Source: Eubacterium sp. (GTDB taxonomy: Bacteria > Bacillota > Clostridia > Oscillospirales > Acutalibacteraceae). Taken from it: a stretch of 64,000 nt of DNA. Shown piece by piece: positions 25,495 to 33,769 of the stretch. Positions within the stretch are counted from its first letter, which is position 1; each line of letters opens with the position of its first letter. The stretch is from the NCBI GenBank assembly GCA_015655975.1, contig DVEP01000044.1, positions 68,497 to 132,496 of the forward strand, written 5' to 3'. The notes under the pieces are model-generated. The model searched no databases, had not been told where the DNA came from, and saw only the letters and a list, made by a program, of their open reading frames with translations. Both the position numbers and the translations under genes were made by a program.

Positions 25495-26454
25495 ATGGGA
25501 TTATTTGATAAATTCAGAAAAGGTCTTAAAAAAACAAGAACAGAGGGTATCACAGCTCAAATAGACGAAGTTATAGAAAGTTATGAAAAAATAGACGACG
25601 AACTTTTTGAAGAACTTGAGGAAATACTTATAATGGGCGATGTCGGTATTCCGACAGCCGAAAAAATCATTAAAAGTCTAAAAGAAAAAATTGCAAACGA
25701 CCGTATTACAAGCGTTCCTAAAGTGAGAGAAACTTTAAAAGATATTGTTTCGGGTATTGTATGGGGCGGCAGTATGCTCAGACTCAGAACAAAGCCGTCC
25801 GTCATTTTAGTCATAGGTGTAAACGGCGTCGGCAAAACTACTACAATCGGCAAACTTGCTTTGAGATTGAAAAATCAGGGAAGAAAAGTAATTCTCGGCG
25901 CTGCCGATACATTCAGAGCAGCGGCTATTGAACAACTTCAGGTTTGGGCCGACAGGGCAGATGTAGATTTGATAAAACACGCTGAGGGAGCCGACCCTGC
26001 GTCAGTTGTTTTTGACACTATTGCGGCAGGCAAAGCAAGAAATGCAGATGTCATCATCATTGATACGGCAGGAAGACTTCACAACAAGAAAAATCTTATG
26101 GACGAGCTTAATAAAATCACTCGTGTTATAGAAAGAGAGTTGCCCGAAGCAAGCAAAGAGGTGCTTTTGGTACTCGACGCTACAACAGGTCAAAACGCCG
26201 TAAATCAGGCAAAAGATTTTAAAGAAGCGGCGGGCATTACGGGTATTGTGCTTACAAAACTTGACGGTACTGCAAGAGGCGGTGTTGTACTTGCTATCAA
26301 CAATGAACTCGATGTTCCCGTTAAATTTGTCGGCGTAGGCGAACAGATAGACGATTTTCAGCCGTTTGACGCAGACGCATTTGCAAGCGGTTTGTTTGAC
26401 AAACAGGAGCCTATTGACGATAAAGAAATAAACAGTTTTATTGAGGGTGAATAA
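25495..26454 (+). CDS. ftsY: signal recognition particle receptor FtsY
   Basis: FtsY is the GTPase that receives SRP-ribosome complexes at the membrane. The 319-residue product has a short N-terminal region and the NG domain: GVNGVGKTTTIGKLALRLK, DTFRAAAIEQL, DTAGRLHNKKNLMDEL, TKLDGTARGG, and GVGEQIDDFQPFDADAF near the end. It lacks the long acidic A-domain of E. coli, as in most Gram-positives. GGAGG precedes the ATG. Confidence 0.97.
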   Translation: MGLFDKFRKGLKKTRTEGITAQIDEVIESYEKIDDELFEELEEILIMGDVGIPTAEKIIKSLKEKIANDRITSVPKVRETLKDIVSGIVWGGSMLRLRTKPSVILVIGVNGVGKTTTIGKLALRLKNQGRKVILGAADTFRAAAIEQLQVWADRADVDLIKHAEGADPASVVFDTIAAGKARNADVIIIDTAGRLHNKKNLMDELNKITRVIERELPEASKEVLLVLDATTGQNAVNQAKDFKEAAGITGIVLTKLDGTARGGVVLAINNELDVPVKFVGVGEQIDDFQPFDADAFASGLFDKQEPIDDKEINSFIEGE

Positions 26455-26455
26455 A

Positions 26456-27043
26456 ATGGATTTTTTACTTGCGAGCAATAATAAGAAGAAGTTGGGCGAA
26501 CTTCAGCGGATTTTGTCGCCTTTGGGAATAAATATAGTTACGGCAAAAATGCTCGGAAAAGAACTTGAAGAAGTTGTAGAAGACGGCACAACATTTGAAG
26601 AAAACGCAAGAATTAAGGCTGTGGCAGGTATGAAAGCGTTTAATATGCCGACTATCGCAGACGACAGCGGACTTTGTGTTGACTATTTAGACGGAGCGCC
26701 TGGAATTTTCTCGGCAAGATTTTCTGGTGAACACGGAAACGATGAAAAAAACAACGATTTGTTGCTTGAAAAACTTGAAGGTGTTCCTGAAGAAAAACGA
26801 GACGCTCACTATGTTTGCACAGTTTGTTGTGTTTTCCCCGACGGCAAAGAAATAACCGTCAGAGGAGAATGCCACGGTAAAATAGGATTTGAAAGGGACG
26901 GAAACGAAGGCTTTGGCTATGACCCGTTGTTTGTCATTAACGGCAGAACTTTCGGAAACTATACTTCTGAAGAAAAAGACAAAATATCTCACAGAGGCAA
27001 GGCACTTCGTGAACTTGCAAAAGAATTGGAGAAAATTATATGA
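26456..27043 (+). CDS. rdgB: XTP/dITP diphosphatase (RdgB/HAM1)
   Basis: This pyrophosphatase removes non-canonical purine triphosphates (ITP, XTP, dITP) from the nucleotide pool. The 195-residue product shows LLASNNKKKLGEL, FEENARIKA, PTIADDSGLCVDYLDGAPGIFSARFSG, EGFGYDPLF, and HRGKALREL, covering the substrate and metal sites. The ATG at 26456 lies 1 bp after the ftsY stop, with GAGGGTGA upstream. It overlaps yhbY by 4 bp. Confidence 0.95.
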   Translation: MDFLLASNNKKKLGELQRILSPLGINIVTAKMLGKELEEVVEDGTTFEENARIKAVAGMKAFNMPTIADDSGLCVDYLDGAPGIFSARFSGEHGNDEKNNDLLLEKLEGVPEEKRDAHYVCTVCCVFPDGKEITVRGECHGKIGFERDGNEGFGYDPLFVINGRTFGNYTSEEKDKISHRGKALRELAKELEKII

Positions 27044-27504
27044 CAGGAAAAGAAAGAGCAGTTTTCAGAGCGCAGGCGAACACGCTTGAGCCGATTATTC
27101 AAATAGGAAAAGACGGTATTTCCGAAAATTTAATCAAACAGGTTGACGATACTTTAAATTCAAGAGAACTCATTAAAATAAGAATACATCTTGAAACTTC
27201 ACCGAAAACGCCGAGAGAGTGTGCACAGGAACTTGCAGGTATTTTGTCAGCGGAAATAATACAGGTAATAGGCGGAATTATTGTCCTTTATCGTGAAAGA
27301 AAAGAAGACAAAGTGAAAAAAGCAAAAAAATCAAAACCTGCCAAAGCAAAGAAAGTGCGTGTAAAAGGTTTGCGTGAAAGAAACAGAGTAGCCGAAGAGA
27401 AGAGAAACGCCAGATACGGCGACTTGAATCACGGCAAAGTTTACTCGGGCAGAAGCGGAAGACCTGTGGGAAATGTCAGAGAAAGAGACAGAAAAAGCAG
27501 ATGA
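27040..27504 (+). CDS. yhbY: YhbY-type CRM-domain RNA-binding protein with basic tail
   Basis: YhbY binds pre-50S particles. The CRM fold covers about the first 95 residues: ERAVFRAQANTLEPIIQIGKDGISENLIKQVDDTL, then the GKDG loop and LETSPKTPRECAQELA. The protein is 154 residues, whereas typical YhbY is about 97. The extra 55 residues form a Lys/Arg-rich tail (KKAKKSKPAKAKKVRVKG and onward), presumably an RNA-binding extension. It overlaps rdgB and nadD by 4 bp on each side. Confidence 0.9.
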   Translation: MTGKERAVFRAQANTLEPIIQIGKDGISENLIKQVDDTLNSRELIKIRIHLETSPKTPRECAQELAGILSAEIIQVIGGIIVLYRERKEDKVKKAKKSKPAKAKKVRVKGLRERNRVAEEKRNARYGDLNHGKVYSGRSGRPVGNVRERDRKSR

Positions 27505-28109
27505 GAACGGCTATTTTCGGCGGCAGTTTTAACCCGATACACAACGGACACCTGAATATAGCAAACGCTTATTGCAATGCGCTTGGTTTGGACAGAGTGT
27601 TTTTTGTACCCGCCTGCGACCCTCCGTTAAAGAATAATGTAAATCTTGAGTCTTCCGACAGCAGAATGAAAATGGTTGAACTTGCTTTAAAAAACAACGA
27701 TTTGTTTTTTTCAAGCGATGTTGAAATTTTGCGTGGCGGTACGAGTTATACTATTGATACAGTCAGGTATTTTAAAAACAAATTTCCGAAAGACGAACTG
27801 TTTTTGATTGTAGGCTCAGACCAATTTTTACAGTTCGACAAATGGAAAGATTACAGGGAAATTTCAAGACTTGCCGTTATATGTACTGCTTCGCGAGACG
27901 GTATTACGGGGAAAAAAGATTTTTTAAACTATGCAAAAAAAATCGGAGTGAAAAATATTTTTGTCATAGATGAAAAAGAGTACAATGTTTTTGAAGTCAG
28001 TTCAACTCAAATCAGAAATGAATTAAAAAAAGGTAAAACTGTTGCAGGACTTTTAGACAACTCTGTTGCAGAATTTATAAAAAGCAAAGGACTATACAGT
28101 GAAATATAA
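27501..28109 (+). CDS. nadD: nicotinate-nucleotide adenylyltransferase
   Basis: NadD makes nicotinate adenine dinucleotide from nicotinate mononucleotide and ATP. The 202-residue product has AIFGGSFNPIHNGHL (the nucleotidyltransferase GxFNPxHxGH signature), FFVPACDPPLK, and VSSTQIRNELKKG (the ISSTxIR motif). It overlaps yhbY by 4 bp and yqeK by 11 bp, in the conserved yhbY-nadD-yqeK-rsfS order. Confidence 0.96.
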   Translation: MRTAIFGGSFNPIHNGHLNIANAYCNALGLDRVFFVPACDPPLKNNVNLESSDSRMKMVELALKNNDLFFSSDVEILRGGTSYTIDTVRYFKNKFPKDELFLIVGSDQFLQFDKWKDYREISRLAVICTASRDGITGKKDFLNYAKKIGVKNIFVIDEKEYNVFEVSSTQIRNELKKGKTVAGLLDNSVAEFIKSKGLYSEI

Positions 28110-28680
28110 TGTTAACGAGTATATAGATTTAATCAAATCAAAACTGTCAGATTATAGGTACTATCATTCAATGTGCGTGGCGAAAGCTGCTGTAATTTTG
28201 GCTGAAAAGTACGGCGCAGATAAAGAAGACGCTTTTGTTGCAGGCGTATTGCACGATGTGATGAAAGAAGCCTCTGCAAGCGAACATATTGCAGTCATTA
28301 AAAATTCACCTATAACTATGACAAAACTGGAAATAAATAATTTTAAGTTGTATCATCAAATTTCGGGCGCGGCTTATGCAAGGTGCGTGCTGAAGATAGA
28401 CAATAAAGATGTTATTAATGCAATTCGTTACCATACGACAGGCAGAGCAAATATGAGTTTGCTTGAAAAAATTATTTACCTTGCAGATTATATTTCCGAC
28501 GACAGAGATTACGAAGATGTTGAAATAATGCGCGAAAAAGCATATAATAAAAGTCTTGACGAGGCAATGCTTTTCGCTATAAAATATACAATTAAGGACA
28601 TTGTCGGTAAAGGCGTTGTTTTGCACCCCGACACAGTTGATGCCTACAATGAAATAATTCTTAGAATTAAGGAGAAATAA
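28099..28680 (+). CDS. yqeK: HD-domain nucleotide hydrolase YqeK
   Basis: YqeK-type HD proteins hydrolyse diadenosine tetraphosphate symmetrically, as shown for family members. The 193-residue product has YYHSMCVAKAAVILAEKYG, the HD motif VLHDVMKEA, the HQISGAAYAR stretch, and YHTTGRANMSLLEKIIYLADYISDDR, giving the metal-binding His/Asp set. It starts at GTG 28099 with AAAGG in the end of nadD and runs directly into rsfS. Confidence 0.9.
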   Translation: MKYNVNEYIDLIKSKLSDYRYYHSMCVAKAAVILAEKYGADKEDAFVAGVLHDVMKEASASEHIAVIKNSPITMTKLEINNFKLYHQISGAAYARCVLKIDNKDVINAIRYHTTGRANMSLLEKIIYLADYISDDRDYEDVEIMREKAYNKSLDEAMLFAIKYTIKDIVGKGVVLHPDTVDAYNEIILRIKEK

Positions 28681-29046
28681 ATGGAAAAATCAGAAATTCT
28701 CGATATTGTTAAAACTGCCGTTAAAGCAGTTGACAGTAAAAAGGCTATTGATATTAAAGTAATCGGAGTAACAGATTTAACTATCGTTGCCGACTATTTT
28801 GTGATTTGCAGCGGTTCATCTTCAACTCAGGTAAAAGCGCTTGCCGACGAAGTTGAATATCAACTCTCCCAAAAGGGAATTGAACCGCATCATGTAGAGG
28901 GCAAATCTTCGGGCTGGATTTGTCTTGACTATTCAAGCGTTGTTGTCCATGTTTTTTATGAAAAAGACCGTGAATTTTTCAATCTTGAAAGACTGTGGCA
29001 GGACGGCGAAATGTTAGATGCAGAAAAAATGATTGCGGAGGAATAA
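28681..29046 (+). CDS. rsfS: ribosomal silencing factor RsfS
   Basis: RsfS binds L14 and blocks joining of the subunits under nutrient limitation. The 121-residue product has the DUF143 pattern: DIKVIGVTDLTIVADYFVICSGSSSTQVKALADEVEYQL, then GIEPHHVEGKSSGWICLDYSSVVVHVF and REFFNLERLWQDGE. It begins one base after the yqeK stop and is followed 2 bp later by leuS. Confidence 0.95.
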   Translation: MEKSEILDIVKTAVKAVDSKKAIDIKVIGVTDLTIVADYFVICSGSSSTQVKALADEVEYQLSQKGIEPHHVEGKSSGWICLDYSSVVVHVFYEKDREFFNLERLWQDGEMLDAEKMIAEE

Positions 29047-29048
29047 AA

Positions 29049-31454
29049 ATGGAGTATAATTTTAAAAGTGTTGAGAAAAAGTGGCAAAAAATATGGGAAG
29101 AAAAAGGCGTTTTCCACGCAAAGACAGACTACTCATTGCCGAAATACTATTGCCTTGTTGAGTTCCCTTACCCGAGCGGTCAGGGACTCCATGTAGGACA
29201 CCCGCGTTCATATACCGCTTTGGATATTGTTGCAAGAAAGAAAAGACTTGAGGGATACAATGTTCTTTACCCAATGGGATGGGACGCTTTTGGTTTGCCT
29301 ACGGAAAACTTTGCTATTAAAAATCATATTCATCCTGCTGAAGTAACAAAGAAAAATGTTGCTCACTTTAAGGAACAACTTCAGTCACTCGGATTTTCTT
29401 TTGACTGGAGCAGAGAGATTAATACAACCGACCCGTCGTACTATAAATGGACTCAGTGGATTTTCCTTCAACTTTTCAAAAAGGGTCTTGCATACAAAAA
29501 AGAGATGCCTGTAAACTGGTGTACTTCATGTAAGTGCGTGCTTGCAAATGAAGAAGTTGTAAACGGCGTTTGTGAAAGATGCGGCAGTGAAGTCATCAGA
29601 AAAACTCAAAGTCAATGGATGCTTAAGATTACCGAATATGCCGACCGTCTTGTAAATGACCTTGACGATGTCAATTTTATTGACCGTGTAAAAGTTCAGC
29701 AAAAGAACTGGATAGGCAAGTCAACGGGCGCAGAAGTAGATTTCACTACAACAGAGGGCGATATTCTCACTGTCTATACAACAAGGTGCGACACACTTTT
29801 CGGCGCTACATATATGGTAATGTCTCCCGAACATCAGTTTATTGAAAAGTGGGCAGATAAAATTAAAAATATAGACGAAGTAAGAAAATATCAAGAACTT
29901 GCGTCTAAAAAATCCGACTTTGAAAGAACTGAAATTAATAAAGATAAAACAGGTGTAAGACTTGACGGCGTAATGGGTATTAACCCTGTTACCGAAAAAG
30001 AAATACCTATTTTCATCTCTGACTATGTTTTGACTTCATACGGTACAGGCGCCATCATGGCTGTTCCTGCACACGACACTCGTGACTGGGAATTTGCAAA
30101 GAAATTTGAACTTCCTATTGTAGAAGTAGTTTCGGGCGGAAATGTAGATGAAGAACCGTTTACAGACTGCGCTAAGGGTGTAATTGTGAATTCAGGCTTT
30201 TTGACAGGCAAAACTGTTGATGAGGCAAAAGAGGCAATGCTTCAGTACCTTGAAGAAACAGGAAAAGGCAGAAAAAAAGTCAACTTTAAACTTCGTGACT
30301 GGGTTTTCTCAAGACAGAGATATTGGGGCGAGCCTATTCCGATTGTTCACTGTGAAAAGTGCGGAGCAGTTGCGCTTGATGAGAGTCAGCTTCCTCTTGA
30401 ACTTCCTGATGTTGACAGCTATGAGCCTACCGAAAACGGCGAAAGTCCGCTTGCTAAAATGACAGATTGGGTAAATACAACCTGTCCTAAATGCGGAGGT
30501 CCTGCTAAGAGAGAAACAGATACAATGCCTCAGTGGGCAGGTTCATCGTGGTATTTCCTCAGATATATGGACCCGCACAATGATAAAGAACTTGCTTCTA
30601 AAGAGGCTCTTGAATATTGGTCACCTGTTGATTGGTACAACGGCGGTATGGAGCATACAACACTCCACCTGCTTTACAGTCGTTTTTGGCACAAGTTCCT
30701 CTATGATATCGGTATTGTTCCGACAAAAGAACCGTATCAAAAGCGTACTTCTCACGGTATGATACTCGGTGAGAACGGCGAAAAAATGAGCAAATCAAGA
30801 GGAAATGTTGTTAACCCCGACGACATTGTAGAACAATACGGTGCTGATACAATGCGCCTTTATGAAATGTTTATAGGCGACTTTGAAAAGGCGGCTCCTT
30901 GGAACTCCGCTTCAATTAAGGGCTGCAAGAGATTTATTGAAAGAGTTTGGAACTTACAAGAGTTGGTTGTTGACGGCGAAAGTTATTCAAAAGAGCTTGA
31001 AACCGAAATGCATAAAACTATCAAAAAAGTTACTTTTGACATAGACAATTTAAAGGCAAACACTGCTATTGCGGCGCTTATGACTTTGCTTAATAAAATG
31101 TATGAAAATAAAAGAGTAACAAATGCCGAAATGAAAACATTGCTTATTCTTTTAAACCCGTTTGCACCTCACATTACAGAAGAAATGTGGCAGACTTTGG
31201 GCTATGACGGAATGCTCAATGAACAAAAATGGTGCAGTTACGATGAAGATAAAACAGTTGACAATACTGTTGAAATCGTGCTTCAGGTAATGGGCAAAGT
31301 AAGGTCAAGAGCAGTTGTTCCTGCCGATATTTCAAAAGAGGATGCCATTGAACTTGCGAAAAAAGACCCGTCAGTTGCAAAATTAATTGAAGGTAAGTCA
31401 ATCAAAAAGGAAATCTATGTACCGGGCAAACTTGTCAATATAGTTGCAGTTTAA
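29049..31454 (+). CDS. leuS: leucyl-tRNA synthetase
   Basis: A class I aminoacyl-tRNA synthetase charging tRNA-Leu. The 801-residue product shows the HIGH-type motif in PYPSGQGLHVGHPRSYTALD, the zinc-ribbon CTSCKCVLANEEVVNGVCERCGS, an editing (CP1) domain including TRCDTLFGATYMV and YGTGAIMAVPAHDTRDWEFA, and KMSKS in GEKMSKSRGNVVNPDDI. The anticodon-binding and C-terminal domains are complete. ATG 29049 is the start, after GCGGAGGAA. No T-box lies in front of it; it is read through from rsfS. Confidence 0.98.
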   Translation: MEYNFKSVEKKWQKIWEEKGVFHAKTDYSLPKYYCLVEFPYPSGQGLHVGHPRSYTALDIVARKKRLEGYNVLYPMGWDAFGLPTENFAIKNHIHPAEVTKKNVAHFKEQLQSLGFSFDWSREINTTDPSYYKWTQWIFLQLFKKGLAYKKEMPVNWCTSCKCVLANEEVVNGVCERCGSEVIRKTQSQWMLKITEYADRLVNDLDDVNFIDRVKVQQKNWIGKSTGAEVDFTTTEGDILTVYTTRCDTLFGATYMVMSPEHQFIEKWADKIKNIDEVRKYQELASKKSDFERTEINKDKTGVRLDGVMGINPVTEKEIPIFISDYVLTSYGTGAIMAVPAHDTRDWEFAKKFELPIVEVVSGGNVDEEPFTDCAKGVIVNSGFLTGKTVDEAKEAMLQYLEETGKGRKKVNFKLRDWVFSRQRYWGEPIPIVHCEKCGAVALDESQLPLELPDVDSYEPTENGESPLAKMTDWVNTTCPKCGGPAKRETDTMPQWAGSSWYFLRYMDPHNDKELASKEALEYWSPVDWYNGGMEHTTLHLLYSRFWHKFLYDIGIVPTKEPYQKRTSHGMILGENGEKMSKSRGNVVNPDDIVEQYGADTMRLYEMFIGDFEKAAPWNSASIKGCKRFIERVWNLQELVVDGESYSKELETEMHKTIKKVTFDIDNLKANTAIAALMTLLNKMYENKRVTNAEMKTLLILLNPFAPHITEEMWQTLGYDGMLNEQKWCSYDEDKTVDNTVEIVLQVMGKVRSRAVVPADISKEDAIELAKKDPSVAKLIEGKSIKKEIYVPGKLVNIVAV

Positions 31455-31468
31455 CAGATATTATTTTG

Positions 31469-31502
31469 AAAGCACAGTGTTTTATATACTGTGCTTTTTT
31501 CA
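31469..31502 (+). terminator. terminator of the long housekeeping operon
   Basis: AAAGCACAGT (31469-31478) pairs perfectly with ACTGTGCTTT (31488-31497), followed by a T-run. Confidence 0.9.
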
Positions 31503-31535
31503 ATTCTTAATATTTCTTAATTAGGTCAAAAAATA

Positions 31536-31564
31536 AAGACATCTGTAAAACTTTGTGATATACT
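31536..31564 (+). promoter_or_regulatory. promoter of the two-component/dlt-like operon
   Basis: AAGACA (31536-31541), a 17-bp spacer and TATACT (31559-31564) with an extended TGA, about 33 bp before the regulator ATG. The next terminator I can see lies after the second dltD-like gene, so one transcript may cover about 8.7 kb. Confidence 0.5.
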
Positions 31565-31597
31565 ATGCACGCAAAACAAAGAAACGGGGGTTATTAT

Positions 31598-32323
31598 ATG
31601 GAAAATAAAATAAAAAACGCAAAAATACTCATAGTAGATGATGACCCCAGTATCAGAGAAGTTTTAAGCATTCAACTGAAAAGCAAAGGTCATTCGGTTG
31701 ACCAAGCAGTAAACGGCTTAAACGCTGTTGAAAAAATCAAAGAACAAAATGATTTTGATTTGATTATTTTGGATATTATGATGCCGGAATTGTCGGGTGT
31801 TGACGCTTGTAAAGAAATCAGAAAATTCACCAATATTCCCGTTTTGTTTTTGACTGCAAAATCGCAGGAAACAGATAAATCGGTTGCGTATGAAAACGGC
31901 GGAGACGACTATTTGGTGAAACCTTTTTCAACTGCAGAACTGTTTATGAAAGTTGATTCTTTGCTGAGAAGATATTTCATTTATAAAGGAAAAAATGAAA
32001 ACCCGAGTTCAGACAATTCTGAAATTTTGATTGCAGATTTATCAGTCAATCCATCAAATAAAACAGTCAAAAGGCAAGGTATTAAAATATCGCTTACCGA
32101 CACCGAGTTCGATATATTAATGTTATTAATTAAGAACAAAGACAAGCCTGTTGACGCGCAGGAGATATATGAAACAGTATGGGGACAAAAATTTATGCAG
32201 TCATCTGTGAACACCGTAATGGTTCATATATTGAATTTGAGAAGAAAACTGAATTTTGACAACGACGAAGCCGAGGTTATTAAAACCGTTTGGGGAAAAG
32301 GATATCAGTTAAATGGATGTTGA
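31598..32323 (+). CDS. OmpR-family response regulator
   Basis: A two-component DNA-binding regulator of 241 residues. The receiver domain has ILIVDDDPSIRE, the phosphoacceptor Asp in LIILDIMMPELSG, FLTAKSQ and DDYLVKPF. The C-terminal winged helix contains ISLTDTEFDILMLLIKN and VNTVMVHILNLRRKL, typical of the OmpR/PhoB group. The ATG at 31598 follows CGGGGGTT. It overlaps its sensor kinase by 11 bp. The dlt-type operon follows in the same direction without a terminator, so cell-envelope stress control is plausible (inference). Confidence 0.92.
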   Translation: MENKIKNAKILIVDDDPSIREVLSIQLKSKGHSVDQAVNGLNAVEKIKEQNDFDLIILDIMMPELSGVDACKEIRKFTNIPVLFLTAKSQETDKSVAYENGGDDYLVKPFSTAELFMKVDSLLRRYFIYKGKNENPSSDNSEILIADLSVNPSNKTVKRQGIKISLTDTEFDILMLLIKNKDKPVDAQEIYETVWGQKFMQSSVNTVMVHILNLRRKLNFDNDEAEVIKTVWGKGYQLNGC

Positions 32324-33767
32324 AAAAATTAAAAAAGTTCTTTTTTCATTGAGATTTAAGTTTGCAATAGTTTTGGTCTTTGCGTGCCTGCTTTCTTACG
32401 GAACAATGAGTATCACAACGCTTACTTTTGACTATTATTTGATAAATCACTATTCTACAACAGAAAAAATGGCTCAAAGGGAAAAGAAGTATCAGGATTC
32501 TTTTAAGGAATATGTTAAAGAAAACAATATTGCTTCAACAGAAACAAGGGCGATTAACCGCTGGGTCAAGGAAACAAAGTATGTTTCACTCGGTATATGC
32601 GATAAAACGGGCAGAGCTTTTTACGAGTCCGGAATTAATTCAAATGCGCTTATAGTTGACGCAGATGATGAGTTGGAAACTGCGGCGAAAGGCACAAACA
32701 CCTATACATACTACGGAACAAACAGTGAAACTTCCGAAGAAGAAACAAGCGAAACTGAGTACTATGATGAAAACGCTCTTTACTACGACACAGACTATTT
32801 GATACCTGTTGAATTTTTTGACGGTACATTTTATGTTTCCATTATAGACCTGTCGTCTTCAAGCATTTCCAATATCGGGTACTATTCTTCATATATAGTT
32901 TTCATCGTAACATTTTTTGCTGTAGTTATTATTTATAATTTCCTTGTAAACAGAAGAATTATCAAACTGTCAAAAGAAGTTGCAAAAATAAAACAAGGTA
33001 ATTTGACTGCCGATATTACAAAAAAAGGAAACGACGAAATTGCCGATTTGGCAGTCGATGTTGACAATATGAGAGAGTTTTTGATTTGCCGTATTGAAGA
33101 GGCTGAAAGGGCGTGGGGGGCAAATGAAGAACTCATCACAAATATGTCGCACGATATTCGTACTCCGCTCACTTCACTTATCGGCTATGTGGATATTATT
33201 GAACAGAAAAACTACGAAAACGAAGAACAAAGAGATTTGTATATTAAAACAATCAAAAGCAAGGCTTTGCAGTTGAAGAGTTTGTCAGACAAGTTGTTCT
33301 CGTATTTTCTTGTTTTCGGCGATGATGAAATAAATATGCTTGCCGAAAAGTTTGATACACGAATTTTACTCCAGCAACTTGTAGGAGAAAGGGTTTTCGA
33401 CCTGGAAAACAAGGGCTATAAAATAGATGTGAACATCAGTCCGAAACCTTACTATATAAATGTGGATATTCAGTATTTCCAAAGAATATTTGACAATCTC
33501 TTTTCTAATATTTCAAAATATGCCGACAGAACTAAAAAAGTTGTTATTGATTGCAGTATTGATAAAGATATTTTAACTGTTACCGTTAATAATAAAATCA
33601 ATAAAAATCTTGACAGAATAGAAAGCAATAATATAGGGCTCAAGATTTGCGAGAAAATCGTCAAACAAATGAACGGTACATTTAAAATTGAAAATAACGG
33701 CGATGATTTTACAGTAACTGTAACATTTCCCGTAGAAAAAATAAAAGAAGAAAGTGTGGAGAATTAA
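32313..33767 (+). CDS. membrane sensor histidine kinase
   Basis: The 484-residue protein has two membrane spans (about residues 12-36 and 190-210) enclosing an extracytoplasmic sensor region of about 150 residues. That region holds a strongly acidic patch (NSETSEEETSETEYYDEN). Then come a HAMP-type linker, the phosphoacceptor His280 in ITNMSHDIRTPLTSLIGYVD, and a GHKL ATPase domain with FDNLFSNISKYA and NIGLKICEKIV. The outward acidic loop could respond to cations or cationic peptides, as in other dlt-linked sensors, but this is inference. It is translationally coupled to the regulator and precedes dltA by 2 bp. Confidence 0.9.
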   Translation: MDVEKIKKVLFSLRFKFAIVLVFACLLSYGTMSITTLTFDYYLINHYSTTEKMAQREKKYQDSFKEYVKENNIASTETRAINRWVKETKYVSLGICDKTGRAFYESGINSNALIVDADDELETAAKGTNTYTYYGTNSETSEEETSETEYYDENALYYDTDYLIPVEFFDGTFYVSIIDLSSSSISNIGYYSSYIVFIVTFFAVVIIYNFLVNRRIIKLSKEVAKIKQGNLTADITKKGNDEIADLAVDVDNMREFLICRIEEAERAWGANEELITNMSHDIRTPLTSLIGYVDIIEQKNYENEEQRDLYIKTIKSKALQLKSLSDKLFSYFLVFGDDEINMLAEKFDTRILLQQLVGERVFDLENKGYKIDVNISPKPYYINVDIQYFQRIFDNLFSNISKYADRTKKVVIDCSIDKDILTVTVNNKINKNLDRIESNNIGLKICEKIVKQMNGTFKIENNGDDFTVTVTFPVEKIKEESVEN

Positions 33768-33769
33768 GT

